Origin: Bacteroidales bacterium
Lineage (GTDB): Bacteria > Bacteroidota > Bacteroidia > Bacteroidales > WCHB1-69
Assembly (NCBI GenBank): GCA_017633255.1
Contig: JAGBPS010000017.1
Location: forward strand, 173,626-237,625
DNA: 64,000 bases
Direction: 5' to 3'
Shown: piece after piece, positions 42,449 through 50,410 of the stretch
How the letters are laid out: each line of letters opens with the position of its first letter
Numbering within the stretch: position 1 is the stretch's first letter
Made by a program: the position numbers and the translations under genes
The notes under the pieces: generated by a model
What the model saw: the letters and a program-made list of their open reading frames with translations, nothing else
The model's database searches: none
Told to the model about the DNA's origin: nothing

Positions 42449-42922
42449 TTATATTTCGATTAAGTTGCATATTACAAACGGAACATACAACTTAAAGTCT
42501 GTAAAAAAATCGTCAATAATAAGAGTGTCCTTGTCGTAGATTATTCCATCGTAATTAATCTTATAATTCTGAATGACAGTGTCAAAACTCATAGGGTCTT
42601 CATTCTCTGTTAAAATAGAATTGTATCTTACTTCCACAATATTAACTACTATGGTATCTAATCCAAAAAAATAGTTTATCTCTGATTTTCCACTACATCC
42701 ATAAATTGTAATATTACTGTTAGAAATTCGTCCACTATTGTAATATATGACCATATGATTTCCTTCTGTGGATTTTATAAAAGGTGCATTGTTATATTTT
42801 ATTATTGTTTTTTCATAGCTATCATCTTTATCACTCTTACAATTCCTATTAACGCAACTATCCAACACAATAATATTCATAAAAAATATGATTTCCCATA
42901 AAAAGAAAATACTTATTCTCAT
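42449..42922 (-). CDS. Candidate lipoprotein immunity protein (cassette 5)
   Basis: This 157-residue protein has a lipoprotein-type signal (FFMNIIVLDSC). It starts 10 bp after a tip that looks like a peptidoglycan peptidase. An envelope-anchored immunity protein is what such a toxin would need. No known family is recognised; the mature part is beta-rich and low in GC. Confidence 0.7.
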   Translation of the reverse strand: MRISIFFLWEIIFFMNIIVLDSCVNRNCKSDKDDSYEKTIIKYNNAPFIKSTEGNHMVIYYNSGRISNSNITIYGCSGKSEINYFFGLDTIVVNIVEVRYNSILTENEDPMSFDTVIQNYKINYDGIIYDKDTLIIDDFFTDFKLYVPFVICNLIEI

Positions 42923-42932
42923 TTTTTCACTA

Positions 42933-43847
42933 TTATTGAACCAAGTTGGGTAATCCTGTTTTATTTTTTGGAAGATTTTGAAGTGTCTTCAAACTATGAC
43001 CAAACGTGTTTTCAAAGTGTGGTTTGTCTTCAAAACCGGTCCAATCTCCACCCCATTCAAATCCTTTGTCTTTTGCCAAAGTGGATATGAAAGACCAATC
43101 AAGATTATAATCAAGTTTTCCGTCTTTTATGCCAACAATGTCAAAAGCCAATCCAAAATTATGGGTGCTTTGCCCTCCTTTGGCATTTGTCACAACGTTC
43201 CCTCCAAGAGTTCTACCCTGCGCATAAAGATTATCTTGTTCTTGAAAGGTCCTATAACCTTGACTAATGCGTATGAAGTCTCCGGAATAACTTTCATTTG
43301 CCTCAATGATGAAATCACGGGCTAACATTCTGATTGCAGGATGTAAACCTTGTAATCGTTTGTCTGTTGCATTATCACCTGTTCTAAAAACATCTTGGAC
43401 AAGGCCTAAATAGTTAGATTTCTCCTGTAACTGTATATAATGTTTCTCTTCCAAAGTCCCGCCCCATTTAACAGTTGTATTTGCGTAGTTTGGTTTCCAG
43501 CCTGCCTTTAACTGATATACTTTTCCATCCTCTATGCCATCTGTCCCAAGATAAACGCCCTTGTTGTCATAATAATCTCCAATTTCTTTCCCATTGGGAT
43601 CCACCAGCATCACCGGACTCCCATTACAGAACGCATACGTACTAATGCCAGGGTACTCACTCCACTTCGGGTCCACGCTCCACCACCTGCCCAAGCGGCT
43701 GTCGTATTGGCGGAATTCGTAGCCAAAATTTGCCACCTCTCCAAACACCTCATTATCACCCTCTTGTCCGTTGAAAAAGTACCGATATCCCCCGATATTG
43801 GTACTTCGGGATGTAAAAGATTGGTAATGAGTTGTTTTTGCGGTCAT
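42933..43847 (-). CDS. Orphan Rhs C-terminal tip, cassette 5: M15-type D,D/L,D-peptidase toxin
   Basis: The frame (304 residues) starts MTAKTTHYQSFTSR, crosses the site, and carries the conserved core to NGSPVMLVDPNGKE. The C-terminal half matches M15 zinc peptidases of the CwlK/endolysin group: ISQGYRTFQEQDNLYAQGR, then STHNFGLAFDIVGIKDG (SxHxxGxAxD with zinc His and Asp) and FEWGGDWTGFEDKPHFE (catalytic Glu/Asp region, third zinc ligand in KPHF). It is therefore predicted to cut peptidoglycan stem peptides. The adjacent gene encodes a lipoprotein, consistent with periplasmic immunity. Confidence 0.85.
   Translation of the reverse strand: MTAKTTHYQSFTSRSTNIGGYRYFFNGQEGDNEVFGEVANFGYEFRQYDSRLGRWWSVDPKWSEYPGISTYAFCNGSPVMLVDPNGKEIGDYYDNKGVYLGTDGIEDGKVYQLKAGWKPNYANTTVKWGGTLEEKHYIQLQEKSNYLGLVQDVFRTGDNATDKRLQGLHPAIRMLARDFIIEANESYSGDFIRISQGYRTFQEQDNLYAQGRTLGGNVVTNAKGGQSTHNFGLAFDIVGIKDGKLDYNLDWSFISTLAKDKGFEWGGDWTGFEDKPHFENTFGHSLKTLQNLPKNKTGLPNLVQ
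43778..43805 (-). repeat. Recombination-site-like 28-bp element, cassette 5
   Basis: Identical 28-bp site on the minus strand. It is the site nearest the recombinase gene and pairs in inverted orientation with 46647-46674. Confidence 0.85.
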
Positions 43848-43905
43848 TTTTGATGCGGTTGTATATATTTTTCCAGTTTTTAAGGCTTTTTTGACGCATC
43901 AAAAA
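43847..43905. repeat. Inverted repeat next to the recombinase stop
   Basis: Perfect 11-bp arms TTTTTGATGCG (43847-43857) and CGCATCAAAAA (43895-43905) separated by 37 bp. It lies between the cassette 5 start and the recombinase stop. It could be a weak terminator or a protein-binding site. Confidence 0.6.
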
Positions 43906-43934
43906 TACAAAAAAAATTAACATGGGAAACTTGT

Positions 43935-44738
43935 TTACCATGTGACTACTCTGTCCACAATTTTTTGTTGCTCAGATGCGGTCATACGCAAGTATATGCG
44001 GGTGGTTTCTATGCTCTCATGCCCCATCAAATCCGCCAGCAAGGCTATGTCGTTGTATTTTTCAATGAAATTTTTGGCAAACCTGTGCCGGAAAGAGTGT
44101 GGGTGCACCACTGCCAACGGAATGCCATATATTTTTGCATAACTCTTCAATCGCTTGGCGATGCCCTCGCCCGTAATCTGTTTGCCCCTCCAGTTCAGAA
44201 ATATGAAACCCGTTGTTTGATTCTGGCTCTCAAGCCAAACACCAGCCTCCTTTCGCAATTTCTCCGGTATGTATATCCGCCTTATTTTGCCTCCTTTGGT
44301 GTATAAGTCAAGATAGCCAGCTCTCACATGCTCCACTTTGATTTGCAGCAGTTCACCAATTCGGGCGCCAGTCGCCCCCATAAACCATACCATAAAATAC
44401 CATTTAGTCTTGCCATCTTTTTTCAGTTTCGTTTTGAAATAGTTGTAGTCCTCATTACTGATTACATTCTCCAGAAAATTCTTTTGCTGGATTTTCACTC
44501 TTTTGATCTTCAACTTGTCCAATTTTCTGAATTCCAAATATTTGTTTATGGCATTAATGTATGAGTTCGCAGTGGACGCCTGGAAACTTTCCACACAATA
44601 CTCCTTAAACTCCAACAGACAGAACTTGTTCAGCTCTGTGAACATCTTGAAATAATGTTTTACTACTGACACATAGCTCCTTGCGGTGTTTTTTGACAAA
44701 TTGCAATGGACCAAAAATTGTTTGAACTGTTTCTCCAT
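43935..44738 (-). CDS. Tyrosine recombinase (XerC/D-like)
   Basis: This 267-residue site-specific recombinase has a SAM-like N-terminal domain (FLVHCNLSKNTARSYVSVVKHYF) and a full catalytic set: Arg in GATGARIGELLQIK, Lys in YTKGGKIRRIYIP, HSFRHRFA (His and Arg), His in LMGHESIETTRIYL and the nucleophile Tyr in the same motif. It is close to the length of Xer proteins and carries no phage or conjugative neighbours. It sits between the inverted pair of 28-bp sites, divergent from the rhs gene. Its most likely substrate is those sites. Confidence 0.92.
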   Translation of the reverse strand: MEKQFKQFLVHCNLSKNTARSYVSVVKHYFKMFTELNKFCLLEFKEYCVESFQASTANSYINAINKYLEFRKLDKLKIKRVKIQQKNFLENVISNEDYNYFKTKLKKDGKTKWYFMVWFMGATGARIGELLQIKVEHVRAGYLDLYTKGGKIRRIYIPEKLRKEAGVWLESQNQTTGFIFLNWRGKQITGEGIAKRLKSYAKIYGIPLAVVHPHSFRHRFAKNFIEKYNDIALLADLMGHESIETTRIYLRMTASEQQKIVDRVVTW

Positions 44739-44790
44739 GTTTTTTTGTGTTAAAAAAAATAATATTATGCTGATTGTATGATTTTTTTCA

Positions 44791-44799
44791 TAACTTTGC
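44791..44799 (+). promoter_or_regulatory. -7 box of the rhs gene (TAACTTTGC)
   Basis: TAACTTTGC lies 39 bp before ATG 44838. It is inside the longest open frame (from 44778), which is why I place the start at 44838. Confidence 0.7.
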
Positions 44800-44837
44800 A
44801 GACGTTATTACCGGGATTCATTCATCCGCAGCACATT

Positions 44838-47522
44838 ATGGCTACTAACTACAAGTACAACACGCTTAACCAGATTACATCGAGCTACCAACCCGACCAT
44901 GACAGTGTTTCTGTCACCTATTATGATATCTTGTCTCGCCCCGTGTTGAGCCAAAATGGAAAGCAGCGGGCGGAGAACAAATACAGTTACACCTTGTACG
45001 ACAGCCTGGGCAGGATCGTTGAAGTGGGACAGGTGGTAAATTCCAGTGGTATCTCTCAAGCGGATGCTGCAGACACTGGAGTAGTAGCCGCTTTCATTGC
45101 CAGTGGGACACGGAGAGAAATCACACACACATACTACGACAAACCATTGTTGAATACCGCCAGCGGAACCAACCTGCGCAACCGCATTGCGGCGGTGGCC
45201 TTTTACCCCCAATACCAGACGGATTCCCTCGCTTATCAAACAGCCACCCATTACAGCTACGACATACACGGCAACGTAAAACGTCTGGTACAGGACATTC
45301 CTGCACTAGACACATTTTCTCGCAAACTGACTTATATTGACTACGAGTATGACCTGGTGAGTGGCAATGTGAACAAAGTGTGGTTCCAGAAAGAGAAGCC
45401 GGAACAATTTATGCACCGTTATAGATATGATGCGGACAATCGTCTGACACATGTATACACAAGCGCGACAACAGATATCAAACTACGGCCATTACCTCAG
45501 AGTCCTCAATTTGTCACAATGGAGCGCTTGGATGCCCGCTACTTCTACCTGCCCAACGGCATGCTTTCGCGTGTGGAACTGGGACAAAAAAACGTGCAAG
45601 GCACCGATTATGCCTATACCTTGCAGGGATGGCTGAAAGACATCAATGGTTACAAAACTGACGATGGAATCTTGGCGAGTAGTGACATTGGCCGTGACGG
45701 GCAATTGAGTTGGAGTACTTTCAACTCGCAATTCTGTCGTGATGCTTTTAGCTCCATGCTACAGTACCACCATGGTGATTACAGTCCTGTTTCAGGAACT
45801 AACTATTACAATAGAGACTACATTCATGCTGTTCCTTTGTACAATGGCAACATTTCAGCGTTGACCACCGATTACCCCATCACGGGGATGACCCCTATAA
45901 CAAAACATTTCCGTTACGACAAGCTGAACAGGATAAAGCACATGGAAATCTCTTGGGCTGAATACCCCCAGTTCACACCTGGCTGCAATTACTCATCACA
46001 CTATTCATACGACTTTAACGGAAATCTCGACACTTTGATTCGCTATGATTACGACGCCATAGAATTACATGTCACCTATTACGAATATCTCACTGGCAGA
46101 AATCGTCTGGATTCCATCACTTCTTACGCCATGCTTGCCTCAAGTAGTTATCGCTACGATGCCATTGGCAATCTTACCAGGGACAATGGTGAGGGTTTGG
46201 ACATTTCATGGAATGCTGCGGGCAAGGTGGACACGATATGGAAAAACGGCAATCTGTTGAGTACTTTCCAATATAGTGCCACAGGACAACGTCAAATGAA
46301 AAAGACAGGAAACCTCACAGATTATTATATCCACGATGCGTCCGGCAATGTGATGTGCATATACAGGGAGACTCCAAATACGTTCAAAGCCACGGAACGC
46401 CCGATATATGGATCCAAAAGATTAGGGGAGCTGAAACAGGAGCTTAATCTGACAACTCCGACAAATCCATCTATTCCGCCATTCACTATAGGTATGAGGC
46501 AATACGAGCTGACCGACCACTTGGGCAATGTGATGGCCACCATCCTTGACCGCCGCCAACCTTACTCCTCAGGTGATGACACCTATAAGCCTTATATCGT
46601 TAGCACCACCGACTATTACCCCTTTGGTTACCCCATAGCCAACCGAAGTACCAATATCGGGGGATATCGGTACTTTTCTAACGGGCAAGAGGGTGATAAT
46701 GAGGTGTTTGGAGAGGTGGCTAATTTTGGCTACGAATTCCGTCAATACGACAGCCGCTTGGGCAGGTGGTGGAGCGTGGACCCGAAGTGGAGTGAGTACC
46801 CGAATGTCAGTCCGTTTTCGTTCTGTTATGACAATCCGGTGATGTTGATGGATCCAAATGGAGAGCGTGTTTTCGTGTATAATAATAGCGTACAGACAAA
46901 AAAATATATAAAAAAATATATGAAAGAACAATTTGGCACCACCAATTTTGTCAAGTTTAAAGGTAGTGGTGAGATGGTTCTGAAAAAAAGTAATTTTGAG
47001 AAAATCTTATTAAAAGCAAATGCTTATCAAGCTACACTTTTACAAGGACTTTATGATGCTATAACCACTCCAGAAAAAGTACTTGTAAAAATAGAGAAAG
47101 ATAATAGTTGCGTTAGTTTTTCAAAACAACCAATAATCGGTTATGAAGATGACGGTACTCCTATTATGGATGAACCAAGAGAGACTCCCATGGAAACTAA
47201 AAACACAGGTGGAGGGGCAACAGTAAAAAGCGAGTTCTTCAATGCATATCTCATAGGTATTAGTGATAGGGTTGCTAATGAGACTAAAACCTCAACAGGA
47301 GAATATTTAATAGGAGGGACAAGCGAGGATAAACTTTATCCTATTACAACAGGTAATGCAAGTTCGGTGTTTTTCCACGAACTTTTAGACGAATTCTTGA
47401 ATTATTATGTAAATAGAAATGTATCAAACGATTCTCCTGGAATTGATCAAGTTAAATTTCAGAATGAAGCATTGAAAAATACACAACAACCCTTAAGGGA
47501 TGGGACAGACCATGAAAGATAA
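44838..47522 (+). CDS. Rhs/YD-repeat protein with active C-terminal tip (M91-like candidate)
   Basis: At 894 residues this is the only rhs gene here with a body. It starts MATNYKYNTLNQITSSYQPDHD, a segment that is internal in longer Bacteroidota Rhs proteins, so it seems N-terminally trimmed and has no signal peptide. YD-type repeats (YRYDADNRLTHVYT; YSYDFNGNLDTLI; YRYDAIGNLTRDN) run to the core. The 28-bp site begins at codon 604; the core ends at LMDPNGER. The tip (about residues 680-894) has FFHELLDEFLNYY and ends QNEALKNTQQPLRDGTDH, which resembles M91-type metallopeptidase toxins except that the second His of HExxH is Asp. The next gene starts 11 bp before its stop. Confidence 0.85.
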   Translation: MATNYKYNTLNQITSSYQPDHDSVSVTYYDILSRPVLSQNGKQRAENKYSYTLYDSLGRIVEVGQVVNSSGISQADAADTGVVAAFIASGTRREITHTYYDKPLLNTASGTNLRNRIAAVAFYPQYQTDSLAYQTATHYSYDIHGNVKRLVQDIPALDTFSRKLTYIDYEYDLVSGNVNKVWFQKEKPEQFMHRYRYDADNRLTHVYTSATTDIKLRPLPQSPQFVTMERLDARYFYLPNGMLSRVELGQKNVQGTDYAYTLQGWLKDINGYKTDDGILASSDIGRDGQLSWSTFNSQFCRDAFSSMLQYHHGDYSPVSGTNYYNRDYIHAVPLYNGNISALTTDYPITGMTPITKHFRYDKLNRIKHMEISWAEYPQFTPGCNYSSHYSYDFNGNLDTLIRYDYDAIELHVTYYEYLTGRNRLDSITSYAMLASSSYRYDAIGNLTRDNGEGLDISWNAAGKVDTIWKNGNLLSTFQYSATGQRQMKKTGNLTDYYIHDASGNVMCIYRETPNTFKATERPIYGSKRLGELKQELNLTTPTNPSIPPFTIGMRQYELTDHLGNVMATILDRRQPYSSGDDTYKPYIVSTTDYYPFGYPIANRSTNIGGYRYFSNGQEGDNEVFGEVANFGYEFRQYDSRLGRWWSVDPKWSEYPNVSPFSFCYDNPVMLMDPNGERVFVYNNSVQTKKYIKKYMKEQFGTTNFVKFKGSGEMVLKKSNFEKILLKANAYQATLLQGLYDAITTPEKVLVKIEKDNSCVSFSKQPIIGYEDDGTPIMDEPRETPMETKNTGGGATVKSEFFNAYLIGISDRVANETKTSTGEYLIGGTSEDKLYPITTGNASSVFFHELLDEFLNYYVNRNVSNDSPGIDQVKFQNEALKNTQQPLRDGTDHER
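46647..46674 (+). repeat. Recombination-site-like 28-bp element in the expressed rhs gene
   Basis: Arms AGTACCAATAT and ATATCGGTACT (10 of 11 positions inversely matched) around CGGGGG. It encodes S-T-N-I-G-G-Y-R-Y in the same frame as the five minus-strand copies. Confidence 0.85.
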
Positions 47523-48066
47523 ATTAATACTACAACAAAAACTGTTATTTCTTATCATGTTGTTTTCGATGACTCAATCGCATTCACAGAATGTGATGTA
47601 TAAACTACATTTTAGACACATAGATGTCTGTCATTTCGTTTTACCATTAGACACAACAGAAGGAGTCCAGTGTAAAACAACATTTCAGTTAAAGAGATTC
47701 AGCATAAATTCCAAATACATATCACAAATCGACAAAGTGGTAGATAGTTGTTCTGTATTAGAGGACACTTTAAAGGTTTTTTTTGAACAAAAAGATATGC
47801 TCGTTATAGTCCATTCAAGACATCACAATATATATGAACATGAAATGAGAGGAGTCTGTAATCATAAACATAACTTTACATTTACCCTTCCATTATCTCA
47901 AGGGCTGTCTTTTGATGGTAATTTTGTGATGCTTCAGTCTTTTGGATATCAGTATTATTTTAAGAGAACTAAGAAAAACCGATACCAATATTTATGTAGT
48001 CAATTTGTGATAGATATGGATTATTTGAAGAAATATGGGATTCAATATATTATAGTGGATGAATAA
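47512..48066 (+). CDS. Candidate secreted immunity protein for the expressed Rhs tip
   Basis: This 184-residue protein (ATG 47512) begins with a signal peptide (LFLIMLFSMTQSHSQ) and overlaps the rhs stop by 11 bp. The mature part contains several His (HFRHIDVCHF; VHSRHHNIYEHEMRGVCNHKHNF), which might bind metal. Its placement and overlap follow the same rule as in the orphan cassettes. No family is recognised. Confidence 0.68.
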   Translation: MKDKLILQQKLLFLIMLFSMTQSHSQNVMYKLHFRHIDVCHFVLPLDTTEGVQCKTTFQLKRFSINSKYISQIDKVVDSCSVLEDTLKVFFEQKDMLVIVHSRHHNIYEHEMRGVCNHKHNFTFTLPLSQGLSFDGNFVMLQSFGYQYYFKRTKKNRYQYLCSQFVIDMDYLKKYGIQYIIVDE

Positions 48067-48074
48067 CGTAAACG

Positions 48075-48113
48075 TTTGCCCCATGAACTCACTCCTCACA
48101 TACCGCCCATAAT
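48075..48113 (+). repeat. Cassette-boundary element at the right end of the array
   Basis: TTTGCCCCATGAACTC, ACTCCTCACATACCGCCCAT on the plus strand, 8 bp after the immunity stop. It is inverted relative to the copies in the left array and is not followed by a site. A short frame from its ATG stops after nine codons. Confidence 0.7.
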
Positions 48114-48163
48114 TCACTCGTGTCATCATTTGCATGTGAGTTTTCCAATTCAACAAAATTTCG

Positions 48164-48172
48164 TACTTTTGC
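48164..48172 (+). promoter_or_regulatory. -7 box of the glycosyltransferase gene (TACTTTTGC)
   Basis: TACTTTTGC, 16 bp upstream of ATG 48188. Confidence 0.7.
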
Positions 48173-48187
48173 CGAAAATTTGTGCGT

Positions 48188-49126
48188 ATGTTCAATGTAC
48201 CGATTTTATTGATTGTTTACAATCGTATGTTCGAGACCCACAACCTGTTTCAGGTTCTCAGGGAAGTGCAACCCGCCAAGCTGTATGTTGCCGCCGATGC
48301 GCCTTTGGAAGGCAACCAGCAGGATTGCGCCGACTGCCTCCGCACCCGTACGGTGATTATTCCCGAATGGGATTGTGAGCTGCATACCCTTTATCAGGAA
48401 GAGCATCTGGGCAAGTCACCCGCCATTCTTTCCGCCATGAAGTGGTTCTTTGAACACGAAAAAGAGGGTATTGTGCTTTTCGAGGATTGCATGCCTCATC
48501 TGGATTTCTTCCCCTATTGCGAGGAACTGCTGGACCGTTTCCGTGACGACAAACGCATCTATCACATAGGGGCGTCCAATTTCCGCAAGCATCAGAAGGC
48601 TTTGAAGCGCAAGCTGAAGAAACATGGCGACTGCTCCTACTATTTTTCCGCCTACGCCACTACTTGGGGCTTCGCCACATGGGCCGACCGCTGGGAGGAC
48701 TTCAACATGGATATTGAGGAATTGGAGCAGATTAATTTCAATCAGTTGGTGAAAAAATACACCCGTCGCCCCAAAGAACGCCGTTATTGGCATCGACGCT
48801 ATACCATCATGCGCAAGAACCAGCTGCCAGTGTGGGATTATCTCTACAACTTCCATATATGGCTCAATTCGGGTATGGCTGTTTCTCCCACACTGAATCT
48901 GGTGACCAATGTGGGAGTGCATCCGCAGGGGTCGAAACGGAAATTCAGAAGACTGATCAAAAAGGCATATCCTATTATGCCACTGAAACATCCGTCGGAA
49001 GTGGTGCTGGATCAGAAGGCAGACAAGTTCATGTTTAAAAATATATATAGTAAGGCTTATATCCTGATTTTCGCCAACTGGATCAATGATATGCTCAACG
49101 CCACCAAAGACGAACCGGAGTGGTAA
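48188..49126 (+). CDS. Glycosyltransferase (nucleotide-diphospho-sugar transferase type)
   Basis: This 312-residue protein begins MFNVPILLIVYNRMFETHNLFQVL, the start of GT2-like sugar transferases, with KLYVAADAP next. The segment FEDCMPHLDFFPYCEELL and YATTWGFATWADRWEDF are typical of Bacteroidota transferases that act on cell-surface glycans. Donor and acceptor are unknown. GTG 48182 two codons upstream is an alternative start. It is alone in its transcription unit. Confidence 0.8.
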   Translation: MFNVPILLIVYNRMFETHNLFQVLREVQPAKLYVAADAPLEGNQQDCADCLRTRTVIIPEWDCELHTLYQEEHLGKSPAILSAMKWFFEHEKEGIVLFEDCMPHLDFFPYCEELLDRFRDDKRIYHIGASNFRKHQKALKRKLKKHGDCSYYFSAYATTWGFATWADRWEDFNMDIEELEQINFNQLVKKYTRRPKERRYWHRRYTIMRKNQLPVWDYLYNFHIWLNSGMAVSPTLNLVTNVGVHPQGSKRKFRRLIKKAYPIMPLKHPSEVVLDQKADKFMFKNIYSKAYILIFANWINDMLNATKDEPEW

Positions 49127-49171
49127 AAATCAGGATTAAAAATTTATGGTATAATACAATAGTTTTTTTTG

Positions 49172-49180
49172 TATCTTTGC
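49172..49180 (+). promoter_or_regulatory. -7 box of the TPR-ribH-fmt unit (TATCTTTGC)
   Basis: TATCTTTGC lies 15 bp upstream of ATG 49196 and 27 bp upstream of ATG 49208. Confidence 0.72.
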
Positions 49181-49195
49181 CGCCTAAAAATTTAA

Positions 49196-49906
49196 ATGAG
49201 AAAAGATATGGCAAATAATGAACAATTAGGTGCGAAAAAGTCCGAGAATGTACAGGAAACAGAGAATTTCGGAACTCGCTTTATCAACTTCTTCGCCAAG
49301 TATCAAAATGTAATTTATGGCGTTATTATTGCTATTTTGGTGGTTATTGCCGCTATCATGGCTTTGAATAAATTCTATTTCACTCCGAAAAACGAGAAGG
49401 CTTCCGCAGCTATGCTGGCTCCCATGCAGTACTACATGGCTGGCGATTCAACCTCTCTGAACCTGGCACTGGAAGGTGACGATGATAATGACGGTTTCCT
49501 GACCATCATCTCCGATTACAAGATGACCAAAACCGCCAATACCGCTAAATTCTATGCAGGTTTGACTTACCTGAAGCTGAATGACAAGGAAGAGGCTCTG
49601 AACTATCTGCTTCAGTTCAAGAAAAAAGAAGATGTGCTGTGGTATGCTTGCCAGGCTCTGATTGGTGACCTGTATGACGAGCAGGGTGATGAAGCCAAGG
49701 CTATCAGCTATTATAAGAAGGCCGTTAAGAACGACGATCCTTATTTCACCCCTATCAATCTGTTCAAGTTGGGTCAGATGTACGAAAGAAGCGAGAACTG
49801 GAAAGAAGCCAACGCCGCTTACCAGCGTATTGAAACAGAATACTACGACCAGTACCAGAGTATGGGCGTGGCCAAATTTGCTGAAAACGTTAAAAGCAAA
49901 TTATAA
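49196..49906 (+). CDS. Membrane-anchored tetratricopeptide repeat protein
   Basis: This 236-residue protein has one N-terminal helix (NVIYGVIIAILVVIAAIMAL, about residues 38-58) and TPR-like repeats behind it (AKFYAGLTYLKLNDKEEALNYLLQF; ALIGDLYDEQGDEAKAISYYKKAV; FKLGQMYERSENWKEANAAYQRI). Topology resembles YfgM-type ancillary proteins. The ATG at 49208 (MANNEQLG) is an equally good start. ribH follows after 3 bp. Confidence 0.83.
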   Translation: MRKDMANNEQLGAKKSENVQETENFGTRFINFFAKYQNVIYGVIIAILVVIAAIMALNKFYFTPKNEKASAAMLAPMQYYMAGDSTSLNLALEGDDDNDGFLTIISDYKMTKTANTAKFYAGLTYLKLNDKEEALNYLLQFKKKEDVLWYACQALIGDLYDEQGDEAKAISYYKKAVKNDDPYFTPINLFKLGQMYERSENWKEANAAYQRIETEYYDQYQSMGVAKFAENVKSKL

Positions 49907-49909
49907 TAT

Positions 49910-50410
49910 ATGACGGACAAGAAGAAAAATCTGTCGGAAATTTCATTTACTCCCCATAAGCAATTCTCACCCCAACAGGTGAGAATTGGCGTTGTAGTGA
50001 GCCAGTGGAACAGCCAAATTACCGACGCTTTGTTGGAAGGAGCGTTGGATGCGCTGCAGGAATACCAGGTGCCTAAAGCCAATATTACCGTGCGTCGGGT
50101 GCCGGGCAGTTTCGAGTTGCCTTCCGCCGCGGTGATGATGCTGGAAGCCGATGAGAAGATGGATGCGGTGATCTGTCTGGGTTGTATCATCCAGGGGGAA
50201 ACCCGCCATTTCGAGTTTATCGCCCAGGCGGTGGCCGATGGCATTATGAAGGCTTCCATTGACTATGCTACTCCGGTTATTTTCGGAGTGCTGACTTGCA
50301 ATGACATGCAGCAGGCTATTGACCGCTCGGGAAGAAAACATGGTAACAAGGGTACAGAAGCAGCTGTCAGCTGCCTGCAAATGATAGATTATCAGAAATC
50401 GATATGCTAA
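49910..50410 (+). CDS. ribH: 6,7-dimethyl-8-ribityllumazine synthase
   Basis: This is the penultimate step of riboflavin synthesis, forming lumazine from the pyrimidine and butanone phosphate. Signatures: GVVVSQWNSQITDALLEGAL, RRVPGSFELPSAA, ICLGCIIQGETRHFEFI with the catalytic His, and TPVIFGVLTCNDMQQAIDR. The 166-residue length is normal. It overlaps fmt by 7 bp. Confidence 0.96.
   Translation: MTDKKKNLSEISFTPHKQFSPQQVRIGVVVSQWNSQITDALLEGALDALQEYQVPKANITVRRVPGSFELPSAAVMMLEADEKMDAVICLGCIIQGETRHFEFIAQAVADGIMKASIDYATPVIFGVLTCNDMQQAIDRSGRKHGNKGTEAAVSCLQMIDYQKSIC

Noticed and set aside
36915..48113. Array read as an integron or as a phage/ICE integration
   Set aside because: The sites lack attC-like bulged hairpins, the recombinase lacks the integron-specific insert as far as I can see, and there are no phage, conjugation or mobilisation genes.
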